Below, in pieces: positions 32,222 to 40,966 of a stretch of 64,000 nucleotides of DNA. Below the pieces are notes generated by a model. It did no database searches. It had not been told where the DNA came from and worked only from the letters and a program-made list of their open reading frames with translations. The stretch's first letter is position 1, and every line of letters starts with the position of its first letter. Source of the stretch: Streptomyces longwoodensis (GTDB lineage: Bacteria > Actinomycetota > Actinomycetes > Streptomycetales > Streptomycetaceae); contig NZ_KQ948549.1 of the NCBI RefSeq assembly GCF_001514125.1, positions 893,257 through 957,256 of the forward strand, in the 5' to 3' direction. Position numbers and translations under genes: made by a program.

Positions 32222-32953
32222 ATGGCAGGCAAGGCGGGAAGAGGCGGCGCGGGCAAGAGCCTGGTGCGGGCCTCGCTGGCCATTCACGAGCCGCCGATCG
32301 GCCGCAGCACCACCCCGGGCGCGCTGATCAAGAACTTCACCTTCGGGTTCAACCCGTCCCAGCTCGCGCTCAGTCGGCAGGCGCAGTGGAAGAGCACCCC
32401 GACCGCCGCGGTCCGCGACGGTTCCGTACCGGAGTTCATGGGGCCCGAGCCGCGACAGATGACGGTGGAGATCTTCCTGGACTCCTCCGCCGACCCGGAC
32501 GGCAACACCGTGCTGAAGAAGGTGGAGGCACTGTTCTCGTGCTGTGAGGTGACCGCGAAGAGCATCGCCGCCAAGCAGCCCTCCACCCCCTGGGTCGTCT
32601 TCCAGTGGGGATCCTTCTCGACGGCCCGCTTCACCGCGTACGTCTCCTCCGTGGACGCCGCCTACTCCCTGTTCGGCACGACCGGAGTGCCGATCCGGGC
32701 CACCTGCCAGGTGCGGCTGCACGAGATACCCAGCCGGACCAGGGGACAGAACCCCACCTCGGGAGCGCTCACCGCGCGGCGGGTGCACCGCGTCGTCGCG
32801 GGCGACACGCTGCAGTCGCTGGCGTGGCGGGAGTACGGCGACGCGAACGTCTGGCGGGCCATCGCCGAGGCCAACGGCATCGACGACCCGTCCCGGCTGC
32901 GGACCGGCACGCAAGTGGTGCTCCCGGCGGCCGAAGAGGTGGCCGGTCACTGA
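32222..32953 (+). CDS. cis7: LysM-domain hub/baseplate protein (Pvc7/Afp7 type)
   Basis: The 243-residue product has an N-terminal CIS tube-binding domain (FTFGFNPSQLALSRQAQWKS, MTVEIFLDSSADPDGNTVLK, PWVVFQWGSFSTARFTAYVS) and a C-terminal LysM motif (about 186-238; VVAGDTLQSLAWREYGDANV then WRAIAEANGI). In related particles this protein glues the tube to the spike hub, as T4 gp53 and gp54 do. Its TGA overlaps the spike ATG (TGATG). Confidence 0.92.
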   Translation: MAGKAGRGGAGKSLVRASLAIHEPPIGRSTTPGALIKNFTFGFNPSQLALSRQAQWKSTPTAAVRDGSVPEFMGPEPRQMTVEIFLDSSADPDGNTVLKKVEALFSCCEVTAKSIAAKQPSTPWVVFQWGSFSTARFTAYVSSVDAAYSLFGTTGVPIRATCQVRLHEIPSRTRGQNPTSGALTARRVHRVVAGDTLQSLAWREYGDANVWRAIAEANGIDDPSRLRTGTQVVLPAAEEVAGH

Positions 32954-34857
32954 TGGCGCAGGCGTCCTTCTCCAACGTCGTCCATGTCTCGATCGGCGGC
33001 GCCAAGCTCCCGGACCACATCGCCGACGATCTCGTCGGGGCGTGGGTGGACCTCGGGGCCGGCGTCCCCGGCGCGTTCCGGCTCACCTTCCGGGACCCGC
33101 ACGGCCTGCTCCTGGGCGAGCTGAGCGTACGGTTCGGCACCAAGGTGGTCGTGGCACCGGTCGCGGACAGCCAGGGCGCGGCATCGCCGCTGCTCACCGG
33201 CGAGGTGACCGGCATGGAGACCGACTACGACGGCACCGGCACGTTCACCGTGATCCGCGGCTACGACCTGGGCCACCGTCTGATGCGGCAGCGCCGGGTC
33301 GCCGCGTACCGCAACCAGACGGCCGCCGACATCGCCCGCAAGCTGGCCGCGCGCAGCGGCATCGCGATCGGCAGGGTGCAGCCGACCAGGACGGTCTACG
33401 AGTTCATCAGCCAGTCGAACGTCACCGACTGGGACTTCCTGGCCCGGCTCGCGGACGAGAACGGCATGGTGATGTCGCTGGACTCCCAGGGCGGGTTCCG
33501 GTTCGTCGAGGCCGCGCCGGCGTCCGGAGCCCCACCGACCAGCACCGACGGCGACAAAAGCCCGTTCGTGCTGCACGCCGGACAGGACGTGCTGCGCTGC
33601 CGGGCCGCGGTCACCTCCGCTGACCAGATCGGCAAGGTCGAGTCACGGGGCTGGGACGTCACCACGAAGAAGACGCTCACCTCGACGGCACCCACCACGA
33701 GCACCCCGGCCGCCCTCATCGGCACCACTCCGGGCGCGGCCGCCTCGGCGTTCCCGCCCGGGAAACTGGTCGAGACCCAGACGCCGTACGACCGCCAGGC
33801 CGAGGTCGGCCACGCCGCCGACGCGCTCGCAGACGACGTCGCGTCCTCCTTCGCCGAGCTGGAGGTCACCGTGCGCGGCAACCCGAAGCTGCGCCCCGGT
33901 GTGCCGGTCACGCTCAGGGACGTGGGCGCCCCCTTCGAGGGCAAGTACACGGTCACCTCCGTACGGCACGTCTTCGGCGACGACAGCCACTATCAGACGT
34001 GGGTGACCGTCAGCGGCCGGCAGTGGCGCTCCCTGTACGGGCTCGCCTCCGGCGCCGGCGGCACTGCCGCGCCAAGGCTGCCGAGCGTGGCCAACGCCCT
34101 GGTCACCGACGTGCAGGACCCGCTGAAGCAGGGCCGGGTGAAGCTGCGGTTCCCGTGGCTGGACGACACCTACGTCAGCGACTGGACCCGCACCGTGCAG
34201 TGGGGCGGCACGTCAGGCGGCGGGATCTTCCCGCTGGACGTCGGCGACGAGGTGCTGGTGGCCTTCGACCGAGGGGCCCTGGACCATCCGTTCGTCATCG
34301 GCGGCCTCTACAACGGCCGGGACGTGCCGACCCCTGTCCCGGACGTGCCCCTGCACGACGGACTGCGGCACAAAGCCATCCGGCACACGCTGTCCGACCG
34401 GGACGGGAACCGGGTGGACCTGCTCAGCCAGACCACCGGCGCCCGCCGGCAGGGCGTGCGTGTCGCGAGCGGCGACGGCCGGCTCACCATCAACCTCGAC
34501 CGGACGAAGACCGAGATCACGGTGGACAGCAAGGGCTCCGTCACCATCAAGGGCGGCAGGTCGGTGTCCGTGGAGGCGGGCACCGACCTCACGCTGAGCG
34601 CGCGGCGGTCCCTGACCATCAAGAGCGGCGGCCCCCTCACCCTCCAGGGCAGGGGCCTGGTCAACCTCAGGTCGCTCGCCGGGGCCGTCAACGTGGACGC
34701 GCTGGGCGCGCTCAGCCTCAAGGCGGCGGGCGCGGCGACGGTCACCGCGGGAGGGACCGTCCAGGTCAACTCCGTCGCCAACGTGGGCATCCGGGCCGCC
34801 ACGCTGACGCTGCAAGGTGTCGTGCTGGTCAACAACAAGCCGTATCCGATCCCGTGA
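32953..34857 (+). CDS. cis8: VgrG-like spike protein (Pvc8/Afp8 type)
   Basis: The 634-residue product begins with a gp27-like hub (about 10-330: GELSVRFGTKVVVAPVADSQ, TDYDGTGTFTVIRGYDLGHR, QSNVTDWDFLARLADENGMV), followed by an OB-fold/gp5-like domain (LVTDVQDPLKQGRVKLRFPW, GDEVLVAFDRGALDHPFVIG). It ends in a repetitive beta-prism (about 510-634: VDSKGSVTIKGGRSVSVEAG and similar strands) with the tail VVLVNNKPYPIP. It forms the trimeric puncturing spike. No separate PAAR tip gene follows. Confidence 0.95.
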   Translation: MAQASFSNVVHVSIGGAKLPDHIADDLVGAWVDLGAGVPGAFRLTFRDPHGLLLGELSVRFGTKVVVAPVADSQGAASPLLTGEVTGMETDYDGTGTFTVIRGYDLGHRLMRQRRVAAYRNQTAADIARKLAARSGIAIGRVQPTRTVYEFISQSNVTDWDFLARLADENGMVMSLDSQGGFRFVEAAPASGAPPTSTDGDKSPFVLHAGQDVLRCRAAVTSADQIGKVESRGWDVTTKKTLTSTAPTTSTPAALIGTTPGAAASAFPPGKLVETQTPYDRQAEVGHAADALADDVASSFAELEVTVRGNPKLRPGVPVTLRDVGAPFEGKYTVTSVRHVFGDDSHYQTWVTVSGRQWRSLYGLASGAGGTAAPRLPSVANALVTDVQDPLKQGRVKLRFPWLDDTYVSDWTRTVQWGGTSGGGIFPLDVGDEVLVAFDRGALDHPFVIGGLYNGRDVPTPVPDVPLHDGLRHKAIRHTLSDRDGNRVDLLSQTTGARRQGVRVASGDGRLTINLDRTKTEITVDSKGSVTIKGGRSVSVEAGTDLTLSARRSLTIKSGGPLTLQGRGLVNLRSLAGAVNVDALGALSLKAAGAATVTAGGTVQVNSVANVGIRAATLTLQGVVLVNNKPYPIP

Positions 34858-34906
34858 CGGCGAGGGTGCGACGCGGACCACGCTGTACCCGAGAGCGGCC
34901 GGGTCC

Positions 34907-34987
34907 ATGAAATTCCGTGAAGTCCATGACGTGCGTGATGTCGGTGAAGTCCGCCATGAGCGGGAGAGGGAGCGGGTGGTCTGCTGA
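34907..34987 (+). CDS. 26-codon mini-ORF between spike and gp25 genes
   Basis: ATG at 34907 opens a 26-residue frame, MKFREVHDVRDVGEVRHERE then RERVVC, whose stop overlaps the next ATG (TGATG at 34985-34989). The tight coupling matches the rest of the operon. The DNA contains two copies of GTGAAGTCC. There is no strong ribosome site. It sits where a PAAR tip gene would be expected but is far too small. It may be a leader that couples translation to gp25, or simply chance. Confidence 0.3.
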   Translation: MKFREVHDVRDVGEVRHERERERVVC

Positions 34988-35427
34988 TGGCCGAGCAGTT
35001 CGTCGGGGCCGGCTGGGCGTTCCCCCTGCGCATCGGGCCGACCGGGGGCATCGCCCTGGTCAGCGGGGAACGGGAGATCGAGGAGGCCATCCGGCTGGTG
35101 CTGTCCACCGCGCCGGGGGAGCGGCCGATGCGGCCCGAGTTCGGTTGCGCCATCCACGACCTGGTGTTCGCGCCGGTCAACGAGGCCACCGCGGGCCGCA
35201 TCCAGCACGAGGTGTACGTCAGCCTCGACCGGTGGGAGCCCCGGATCGAGGTGACCGAGGTGGAGGTCACCGCGAGCACCGGCCAGGGGGTGCTCTTCAT
35301 CGACGTCCGCTACGCGATCCGCGGCACCAACAACCCGCGCAGCCTGGTCTTCCCGTTCTACGTCATCCCCTCCCACGACGAGCCCGGCGACGGCGGCTCG
35401 GACAACTCCCCGGAAGGCCCCCGCTGA
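34987..35427 (+). CDS. cis9: gp25-like baseplate wedge protein (Pvc9/Afp9 type)
   Basis: The 146-residue product shows the GPW/gp25 fold signature: GWAFPLRIGPTGGIALVSGE, EREIEEAIRLVLSTAPGERP and MRPEFGCAIHDLVFAPVNEA. The EPR-like core for sheath initiation is present (APGERPMRPEFG). It nucleates sheath polymerisation on the baseplate. Stop overlaps the next ATG (TGATG at 35425-35429). Confidence 0.95.
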   Translation: MAEQFVGAGWAFPLRIGPTGGIALVSGEREIEEAIRLVLSTAPGERPMRPEFGCAIHDLVFAPVNEATAGRIQHEVYVSLDRWEPRIEVTEVEVTASTGQGVLFIDVRYAIRGTNNPRSLVFPFYVIPSHDEPGDGGSDNSPEGPR

Positions 35428-37385
35428 TGGCCCTGCCCTCCCCGAACCTCGACGACCGGCGCTTCCAGCAGTTCGTCGACGACGCCAAGCGCTACATCCA
35501 GCGGCGCGCCCCCGAATGGACCGACCACAACGTCTCCGACCCGGGTATCACCTTCGTCGAGACGGTCGCCCACATGGCGGACCAGATCGTCTACCGGCTG
35601 AACCGGGTGCCGGAAAGGAACCACGTGGCCTTCCTCGACCTGGTCGGCATCCGGCTGTTCCCGCCGTCGGCCGCCCGCGCCGACGTCACCTTCTGGCTCT
35701 CCGCCCCGCAGGAGGAACCGGTGGTGCTGCCCGTCGGCACCGAGGTCGCCACCGCCCGCACCGAGAGCGAGGAGGCGGTCGTCTTCGCGACCGAACGCGA
35801 ACTGGTCGTCGTACCCAGCGCGTTGCGCCACCTCATGGTGCAGCGCCAGGGCGAGCCCGTCACCGACATGACCGCCGATCTCGCCGAGGCGAAGGACGTG
35901 ATGTGCTTCGCCGAGGCCCCACGTCCCGGTGACTGCATGCTGCTCGGGCTGGACGCCGCCGTGCCGCACTGTGCGGTGGCGCTGGGGCTGGACAGCCGCG
36001 TCGACGGCGTCGGCGTCGACCCCCGGCAGCCGCCGCTGGTGTGGGAGGCGTGGACCGAGGACGGCTGGGCGGCCTGCGAGGTGGACCGGGACGGCACCGG
36101 CGGCCTCAACCGGCCCGGCGAGGCGGTCCTGCTGGTTCCCGGCGGGCATGTGCTGTCCCGCACCGGCGGGCGGGAGGCCGGCTGGCTGCGCTGCCGGGTC
36201 ACCGAACCGCTGCCGGGCCAGCCCTTCTACACCACCTCGCCGACCGTGCGTTCCGCCGAGGCGTTCACCGTGGGCGGCACCACCGGTGTGGTGCACGCCG
36301 AGACCGTGTACGACGAGACCCTCGGCGAGTCCACCGGCCTGCCCGGCCAGCGCCTCCGGCTGGCCCACGCACCCGTCGTCGGCGACGATCCTCCGGTACT
36401 GCTGCAGTGCGCCGAGGACGACGGCTGGCAGGACTGGGACGTCGTACCCCACTTCGCCGCCTCCGGACCGCACGACCGGCACATCACCGTCGACGCCACC
36501 ACCGGGGAGATCGCCTTCGGCCCGGCGGTCCGGGAACCCGACGGCACCCTGCGCCAGTACGGGGCCGTGCCCCCGCAGGGCGCGGTCGTACGAGTACGCC
36601 GCTACCGGGTCGGCGGCGGGCGGGCCGGGAACGTGGCCCGCGGCGCGATACGGGTGCTGCGCACCTCCGTCCCGTACGTCTCCTCGGTCGTCAACCGGGA
36701 AGCGGCACGGGGCGGGGTCGAGGGGGAGACGGTGGAGGAGGCCAAGACCCGGGCCCCGATCACCCTGCGGGCCCAGGAACGCGCGGTGACCCTGCGCGAC
36801 TACGAGGAACTCGCGCGGCGTGCCGCCCCGGAGACGGCCCGCATCTCCTGCCTGGAGGGCGAGGAGAGTGAGCACGGGGCGTACGCGGTACGGGTGCTGG
36901 TGGTCCCGCAGGCGGTAGCCGACCCGGGCGGCAGGCTGCGCTTCGAGCAACTGGTCCCTGGGGACGGTCTGTTGCGGCGTATCACCCGCTTCCTCGACGA
37001 GCGCAGGCTCATCGGGACCCGGCTGGCGGTGGGGCCGCCGTTCTACCAGGGCGTGACCGTCGTCGCGACGGTGCACGCCTTCCGGGACGTGGACGCCGAC
37101 CGGGTGCGGCGGCAGGCGCAGGACGCCCTCTACCGCCACCTCGACCCGCTGACCGGGGGTGCGGACGGCACGGGCTGGCCGTTCGGCCGACGGGTCCAGG
37201 CGGGCGAGATCTTCGCGGTGCTGCAGCGGGTGGCCGGTGTGGAGCTGGTCGACGAGGTGCTGCTGCACCCGGCGGACCCGTTGACCGGGAAGCGGGGCGA
37301 GGCGACGGACCGGATCGACCTTGACCCGGCGGCGCTGGTGTTCTCCTTCGACCACCGGGTGCGCGTGATGGGGGACGGCGCATGA
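35427..37385 (+). CDS. cis11: Baseplate J-like wedge protein (Pvc11/Afp11 type)
   Basis: The 652-residue product begins PNLDDRRFQQFVDDAKRYIQ and WTDHNVSDPGITFVETVAHM, with MADQIVYRLNRVPERNHVAF following. It contains the baseplate_J core (RAPITLRAQERAVTLRDYEE, LARRAAPETARISCLEGEE) around residues 450-490. It forms the wedge arms that connect hub and sheath. In S. coelicolor this class of protein is the proposed partner of the CisA membrane factor. Four-base overlap (ATGA) with the next gene. Confidence 0.93.
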   Translation: MALPSPNLDDRRFQQFVDDAKRYIQRRAPEWTDHNVSDPGITFVETVAHMADQIVYRLNRVPERNHVAFLDLVGIRLFPPSAARADVTFWLSAPQEEPVVLPVGTEVATARTESEEAVVFATERELVVVPSALRHLMVQRQGEPVTDMTADLAEAKDVMCFAEAPRPGDCMLLGLDAAVPHCAVALGLDSRVDGVGVDPRQPPLVWEAWTEDGWAACEVDRDGTGGLNRPGEAVLLVPGGHVLSRTGGREAGWLRCRVTEPLPGQPFYTTSPTVRSAEAFTVGGTTGVVHAETVYDETLGESTGLPGQRLRLAHAPVVGDDPPVLLQCAEDDGWQDWDVVPHFAASGPHDRHITVDATTGEIAFGPAVREPDGTLRQYGAVPPQGAVVRVRRYRVGGGRAGNVARGAIRVLRTSVPYVSSVVNREAARGGVEGETVEEAKTRAPITLRAQERAVTLRDYEELARRAAPETARISCLEGEESEHGAYAVRVLVVPQAVADPGGRLRFEQLVPGDGLLRRITRFLDERRLIGTRLAVGPPFYQGVTVVATVHAFRDVDADRVRRQAQDALYRHLDPLTGGADGTGWPFGRRVQAGEIFAVLQRVAGVELVDEVLLHPADPLTGKRGEATDRIDLDPAALVFSFDHRVRVMGDGA

Positions 37386-37945
37386 GTGCGAGGGGGTCCG
37401 TCGACGGGCTGAGGTCCTCCGCGCCGCTCGGCGAGCTGCTACCCGCCGTGTTCGCCGACGACGACCTGGCGCAGCGTTTCGTCGCCGGGCTCGATGAGGT
37501 GCTCGCCCCGATCCTGAACGTCCTGGACTGCCTGGACTCCTACTTCACCCCCGCGCTCGCCCCGGCGGACTTCACCCGCTGGCTCGGCGGGTGGGTCGGC
37601 GCCGAGACCGACGGCACGGAGCCGGAGGAGTGGCTGCGGGCCGCGGTGGCGGCCGCCGCGCGGCTGCACCGGGTCCGCGGCACGCGGCGCGGCCTGGCCG
37701 AGACGGTCCGGCTGGCCCTCGGCGTGGAGCCCGAGATCAGCGAGAGCGGAGCCGCCGACTGGAGCGCCGGGCCGCTCGGCGCCGTCCCCGGCGAGCCCCG
37801 GCCACGGCTGCACGTCATCGTGCGGCTGCCCGACCCGACCCCCGCGGACACACACCGGCTCGACAGCCTCGTCGCCGCGGCCCGCCCCGCCCACATGCCC
37901 TACACGGTCCAGGTGACCGCCGCGGAAAGGACTCCCGAGAGATGA
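37382..37945 (+). CDS. cis12: Tail protein I-like baseplate protein (Pvc12-type)
   Basis: The 187-residue product resembles P2 gpI/tail protein I: SSAPLGELLPAVFADDDLAQ, RFVAGLDEVLAPILNVLDCL, TPALAPADFTRWLGGWVGAE and RLHRVRGTRRGLAETVRLAL. In eCIS this role belongs to a wedge protein (larger in Afp12/Pvc12, reduced to a gpI core in the actinomycete type). It overlaps both neighbours by four bases (ATGA). Confidence 0.85.
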   Translation: MSARGSVDGLRSSAPLGELLPAVFADDDLAQRFVAGLDEVLAPILNVLDCLDSYFTPALAPADFTRWLGGWVGAETDGTEPEEWLRAAVAAAARLHRVRGTRRGLAETVRLALGVEPEISESGAADWSAGPLGAVPGEPRPRLHVIVRLPDPTPADTHRLDSLVAAARPAHMPYTVQVTAAERTPER

Positions 37946-39468
37946 CCAGCCAGCCCCCCGCCACCGGTGCGGCCAGGGACGGGGCAGCGCGCTGTGCCGA
38001 CTGCGGCACCCGGGCGGCGCCCGGCCAGTTCTTCTGCGACTCCTGCGGCGCCGTGCTGCGCTGGGCCCGTCGCACAGCGCGCGACGGTACGGCCGACGAC
38101 GCCCGCGAGCCGGACGAACTGCCCACGGAGCCGGCGCCCGCTGCCGGGGACACGAATCCGCCGGAAGCCGGCGGGACACCGGCGACCGTGAACAGCGACC
38201 GGCCACCGCGCCCGGCCCTCCACGACGAGCCGGACACCACGCTCGGGGACAGCGCGTACGCCGACGTCCTGGCCTCGTTCGGCGAGGCTCCCGCGCGAGG
38301 TACGCCCGCCCCGGAACCGGACGGCCCCCCGTCACGCCCACCTGCCTCCGGCGAGCCCGAACCGGACATGCCCGCGAACAGCACGCCGGACGCGACCGGC
38401 CCGGACATGAACGCACCGGGCATGAACGCACCGGGCATGAACAGCCAGGCCAACGACCCGCAGCCGGTCAGATCAGCCCACGACGGAACCCACACCGACC
38501 GGCCCGACGACGACGCACCCACCGCACAGGCGCCCGCGGCACCCGGCGCCTCCAGTACCCCGGACGACACCATCGCACGGGCCAGATCCCTGCTCGTACC
38601 CGTGGCCGACCCCCAACGCCAGGCCGCAGCAACCCCGTCCGTCCCTCCCGTACTGCCAGGCCGCCCCGACGCGGACCGGCCGCAGGTCCGCGCGCCCGGC
38701 CAGGCACCCGAGACCGACGGCGGCACGCCCTGCCCGTGGTGCGCCACACCCAACCGTCCGGACCGCCACTTCTGCCGCCTGTGCGCGATGCCGCAGTCCC
38801 AGGATCCCCAGGCCACCGGCCCCCGCCCGTGGTGGCGCCGCATGCTGGACCCGCGCAACCGCCAGACGCCGTGGGCGGGCGACCGGCCACGCCTGAAGCG
38901 GGGTTTCGGGTACCTGATGACCTGGGCGCTCTGGGCGGTCCTGCTCACCCTCCTGATCACCGCCGTCGTCAACGCCGACAACGCCGTCAGCGCGGTGCGC
39001 GACCACTTCACCAAGCGCGGCCCGGTCGGACCGGACAGCGTCGAAGCCTCGCGCTCCTATCCGCGGCACGGTCCGGAACTCGCCTTCGACAAGCTCAACA
39101 ACACCTGGTGGGGCCCAGGGGTCAACCAGTCCGGCGCGGGGGAGTGGATCGAGGCCCGCTTCGACCAGCCCACCCGGCTGCTCGACATCATCATCACCCC
39201 CGGCGTCTCCACACACGCCGACCAGCTCTCCGAGTCGGCCCTCCCACGACGCGTCGAGGCCGTCATCACCACCGCGGACGGCAAGGAGGAATCCCGCTTC
39301 CTCACCCTCGACCAAGCCGCAGGAGGCCAGCGCCGCGCCTTCCGTGCCGGCGAGGTCACCGCCGTACGCCTCATCGTGCGCTCGTCCTACGCCGCCTCCG
39401 CCGACAAACAAGTCGCCATCGCCGAGATCGAGTTCTTCGGCCCGTCGAACACCAGCAGAAACCAGTGA
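37942..39468 (+). CDS. cisA: CisA-like bitopic membrane protein: zinc ribbons, TM segment, discoidin-like outer domain
   Basis: The 508-residue product starts at the ATG overlapping the previous stop. Residues about 14-32 (CADCGTRAAPGQFFCDSCG) and 262-281 (CPWCATPNRPDRHFCRLCA) are two CxxC-x11-CxxC zinc ribbons, separated by a long acidic, proline-rich, probably disordered stretch. A 15-base tandem repeat there encodes MNAPG copies. A single membrane span is at about 323-345 (MTWALWAVLLTLLITAVVNA). Residues about 365-505 form an NADase-type/discoidin-like beta sandwich (LAFDKLNNTWWGPGVNQSG, EWIEARFDQPTRLLDIIITP). The order matches my recollection of CisA of S. coelicolor, which attaches the particle to the membrane and is needed for the induced cell death. 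The outer domain should bind wall glycan. Confidence 0.75.
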   Translation: MTSQPPATGAARDGAARCADCGTRAAPGQFFCDSCGAVLRWARRTARDGTADDAREPDELPTEPAPAAGDTNPPEAGGTPATVNSDRPPRPALHDEPDTTLGDSAYADVLASFGEAPARGTPAPEPDGPPSRPPASGEPEPDMPANSTPDATGPDMNAPGMNAPGMNSQANDPQPVRSAHDGTHTDRPDDDAPTAQAPAAPGASSTPDDTIARARSLLVPVADPQRQAAATPSVPPVLPGRPDADRPQVRAPGQAPETDGGTPCPWCATPNRPDRHFCRLCAMPQSQDPQATGPRPWWRRMLDPRNRQTPWAGDRPRLKRGFGYLMTWALWAVLLTLLITAVVNADNAVSAVRDHFTKRGPVGPDSVEASRSYPRHGPELAFDKLNNTWWGPGVNQSGAGEWIEARFDQPTRLLDIIITPGVSTHADQLSESALPRRVEAVITTADGKEESRFLTLDQAAGGQRRAFRAGEVTAVRLIVRSSYAASADKQVAIAEIEFFGPSNTSRNQ

Positions 39469-39514
39469 AGCCGTCCTCGGGATGCGCCCCAACCAGGTAC
39501 CCGGGAAAGGCGAT

Positions 39515-39530
39515 TGAGTACGCGCACTCA
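39515..39530. promoter_or_regulatory. TGAGTA-N4-(C/T)ACTCA element
   Basis: TGAGTACGCGCACTCA lies 59 bases before the DUF2238 ATG. It differs at two positions from TGAGTATGCGTACTCA at 15003-15018. Confidence 0.5.
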
Positions 39531-39589
39531 GGCCGGGGGCCCACGGCGGACCCGAGGATGAAGGCAACCCCAGACACGAGGAGCCAGCG

Positions 39590-40276
39590 ATGTCCGCCAT
39601 CCACCCGACCGTCAGCCCGTCGCAGGACGCACGGCCGGACACCCCGCAAGCCGCAAGCGGCCGCAGGCTGCCCGCCGTTCTCGCGGTGGCCGTCGCCGCG
39701 GCGCTCGTGGCGTCGGCGTTCGGTGCCAAGGACCCGACCACCTGGGTGCTGGAGACGGTCTGGGTGATGGTGGGCCTGCCCCTGGCGGTCCTGCTGCGTC
39801 GACGCTTCCCGCTGAGCGGCCTGCTGTGCGTGCTGCTGGCCGCGCACGCGCTGGTCCTCATCGTGGGCGGGCACTACACCTACGCGGAGGTCCCCGCCGG
39901 AGACTGGGTCCGCGGCCGGCTCGGCCTGGACCGCAACCCCTACGACCGCTTCGGCCACCTCATGCAGGGCTTCGTCCCGGCGATCCTGGTCCGCGAACTC
40001 CTCGTTCGCACCTCGCCGTTGCGCGGCAGCCGCTGGCTGGCTCCGTTGACCGTCTGCGCCTGCCTCGCCTTCAGCGCGGTCTTCGAAATGCTGGAGTGGG
40101 CAGCGGCCGTAACCGGCGGCCACTCCGCCGACGCCTTCCTGGCCACCCAGGGCGACGTCTGGGACACCCAGTGGGACATGTTCTGCGCACTGATCGGCGC
40201 GACCTGCTCACTGCTGCTCCTCAGCCGCCTGCACGACCGCAGCCTCACCCGCCTGACGCTTCCCGCGAAGGACTGA
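39590..40276 (+). CDS. DUF2238 (YjdF-type) integral membrane protein
   Basis: The 228-residue product has about six membrane segments and the highly conserved DUF2238 motifs: GGHYTYAEVPAGDWV, NPYDRFGHLMQGFVPAIL, FEMLEWAAAVTGGHSADAFL and TQGDVWDTQWDMF. The histidines and acidic residues in these membrane-proximal motifs suggest a metal or proton site, but no activity is established. GAGGAG lies upstream of the ATG. It is immediately downstream of the eCIS operon with its own promoter element, so it is probably not part of the system. Confidence 0.88.
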   Translation: MSAIHPTVSPSQDARPDTPQAASGRRLPAVLAVAVAAALVASAFGAKDPTTWVLETVWVMVGLPLAVLLRRRFPLSGLLCVLLAAHALVLIVGGHYTYAEVPAGDWVRGRLGLDRNPYDRFGHLMQGFVPAILVRELLVRTSPLRGSRWLAPLTVCACLAFSAVFEMLEWAAAVTGGHSADAFLATQGDVWDTQWDMFCALIGATCSLLLLSRLHDRSLTRLTLPAKD

Positions 40277-40285
40277 ACCGCTCCC

Positions 40286-40630
40286 TCAGCCCGACGGGGT
40301 GGGGCGGGTCGCTCCCGCGCTCGGTGGTGTCGTGCGCATTCCCTCGAGGAGGGCGGCGAGGTAGCGGTGTGCGGTGTCGACCCGGTCGGCGTGGCTACCG
40401 CCGTGGACGCTCACGGCATGGGCGATGCCGCACATGAGCGGGACGAGATCGGCGGCGGCGAGGTCGGGACGGACCACTTCGGCATCGCGGGCCCGGGCGA
40501 GAAGGGTGGCGCCGGCCGACGCGAGCGACGTCTTGAGCTCCGTGGTGCGCGGCACGGCGTCGGTGGCCGGGGCGGCGACGGGAGGCAGGGCGGTGTCGCT
40601 GGCCTGCGCCTCGACGGTGTGGAAGAGAAA
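40286..40630 (-). pseudogene. TetR-family regulator, C-terminal part only
   Basis: The frame encodes TELKTSLASAGATLLARARD, AEVVRPDLAAADLVPLMCGI and VDTAHRYLAALLEGMR. This is the C-terminal ligand domain of SbtR-like TetR regulators. No N-terminal DNA-binding helix-turn-helix precedes it; upstream text belongs to an SDR remnant in another frame. A regulator without its DNA-binding domain is probably inactive. Confidence 0.65.
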
Positions 40631-40639
40631 GCCCGTCAT

Positions 40640-40860
40640 GCGAAGGTACGGCGCACCAGAGGCCACAGCAGCCGCAGGGCGGGCGAGACGATCTTCGGGT
40701 CGGTCATGTGGTTGACGACGAACGACGCCTCAACACCGCCCCGCATCTGCCGCTCGGCGAACATCGCCCCGACGTTGTTGACCAGCACCGTCAGCGGTCC
40801 CCCCGATCCGGACTCACCTGTCCAGTGCGCCAGTTGATGACGTACCGCCAGTGTCTCCAC
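40640..40860 (-). pseudogene. Short-chain dehydrogenase (SDR) internal fragment
   Basis: The frame gives GGPLTVLVNNVGAMFAERQ and GGVEASFVVNHMTDP, the NNVG and NHM region of SDR proteins that fits central residues 75-115. The N-terminal TGxxxGxG motif and the catalytic YxxxK are missing. Together with the adjoining TetR fragment it marks a deletion that fused two genes. Confidence 0.6.
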
Positions 40861-40882
40861 GGCCTCGGGCCCGTATATCTAA

Positions 40883-40940
40883 CTGTTCAAAAGCCTTTGA
40901 CAGGTTAGCACTCTCGTGCTTGCATGGTGGGCAACTAACC
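40883..40940 (+). promoter_or_regulatory. Promoter and inverted repeats before the alpha/beta hydrolase gene
   Basis: TTGACA at 40897-40902 is a perfect -35 word, with a TTGCAT -10 candidate after 17 bases (40920-40925). TCAAA-AGCC-TTTGA (40887-40900), extended by CTG/CAG, overlaps the -35. GGTTAG (40903-40908) and CTAACC (40935-40940) bracket the -10. These are operator candidates for an unidentified repressor, perhaps the lost TetR. Confidence 0.55.
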
Positions 40941-40966
40941 GGTTCAAGCATCTAAAGGGGTTAGGC

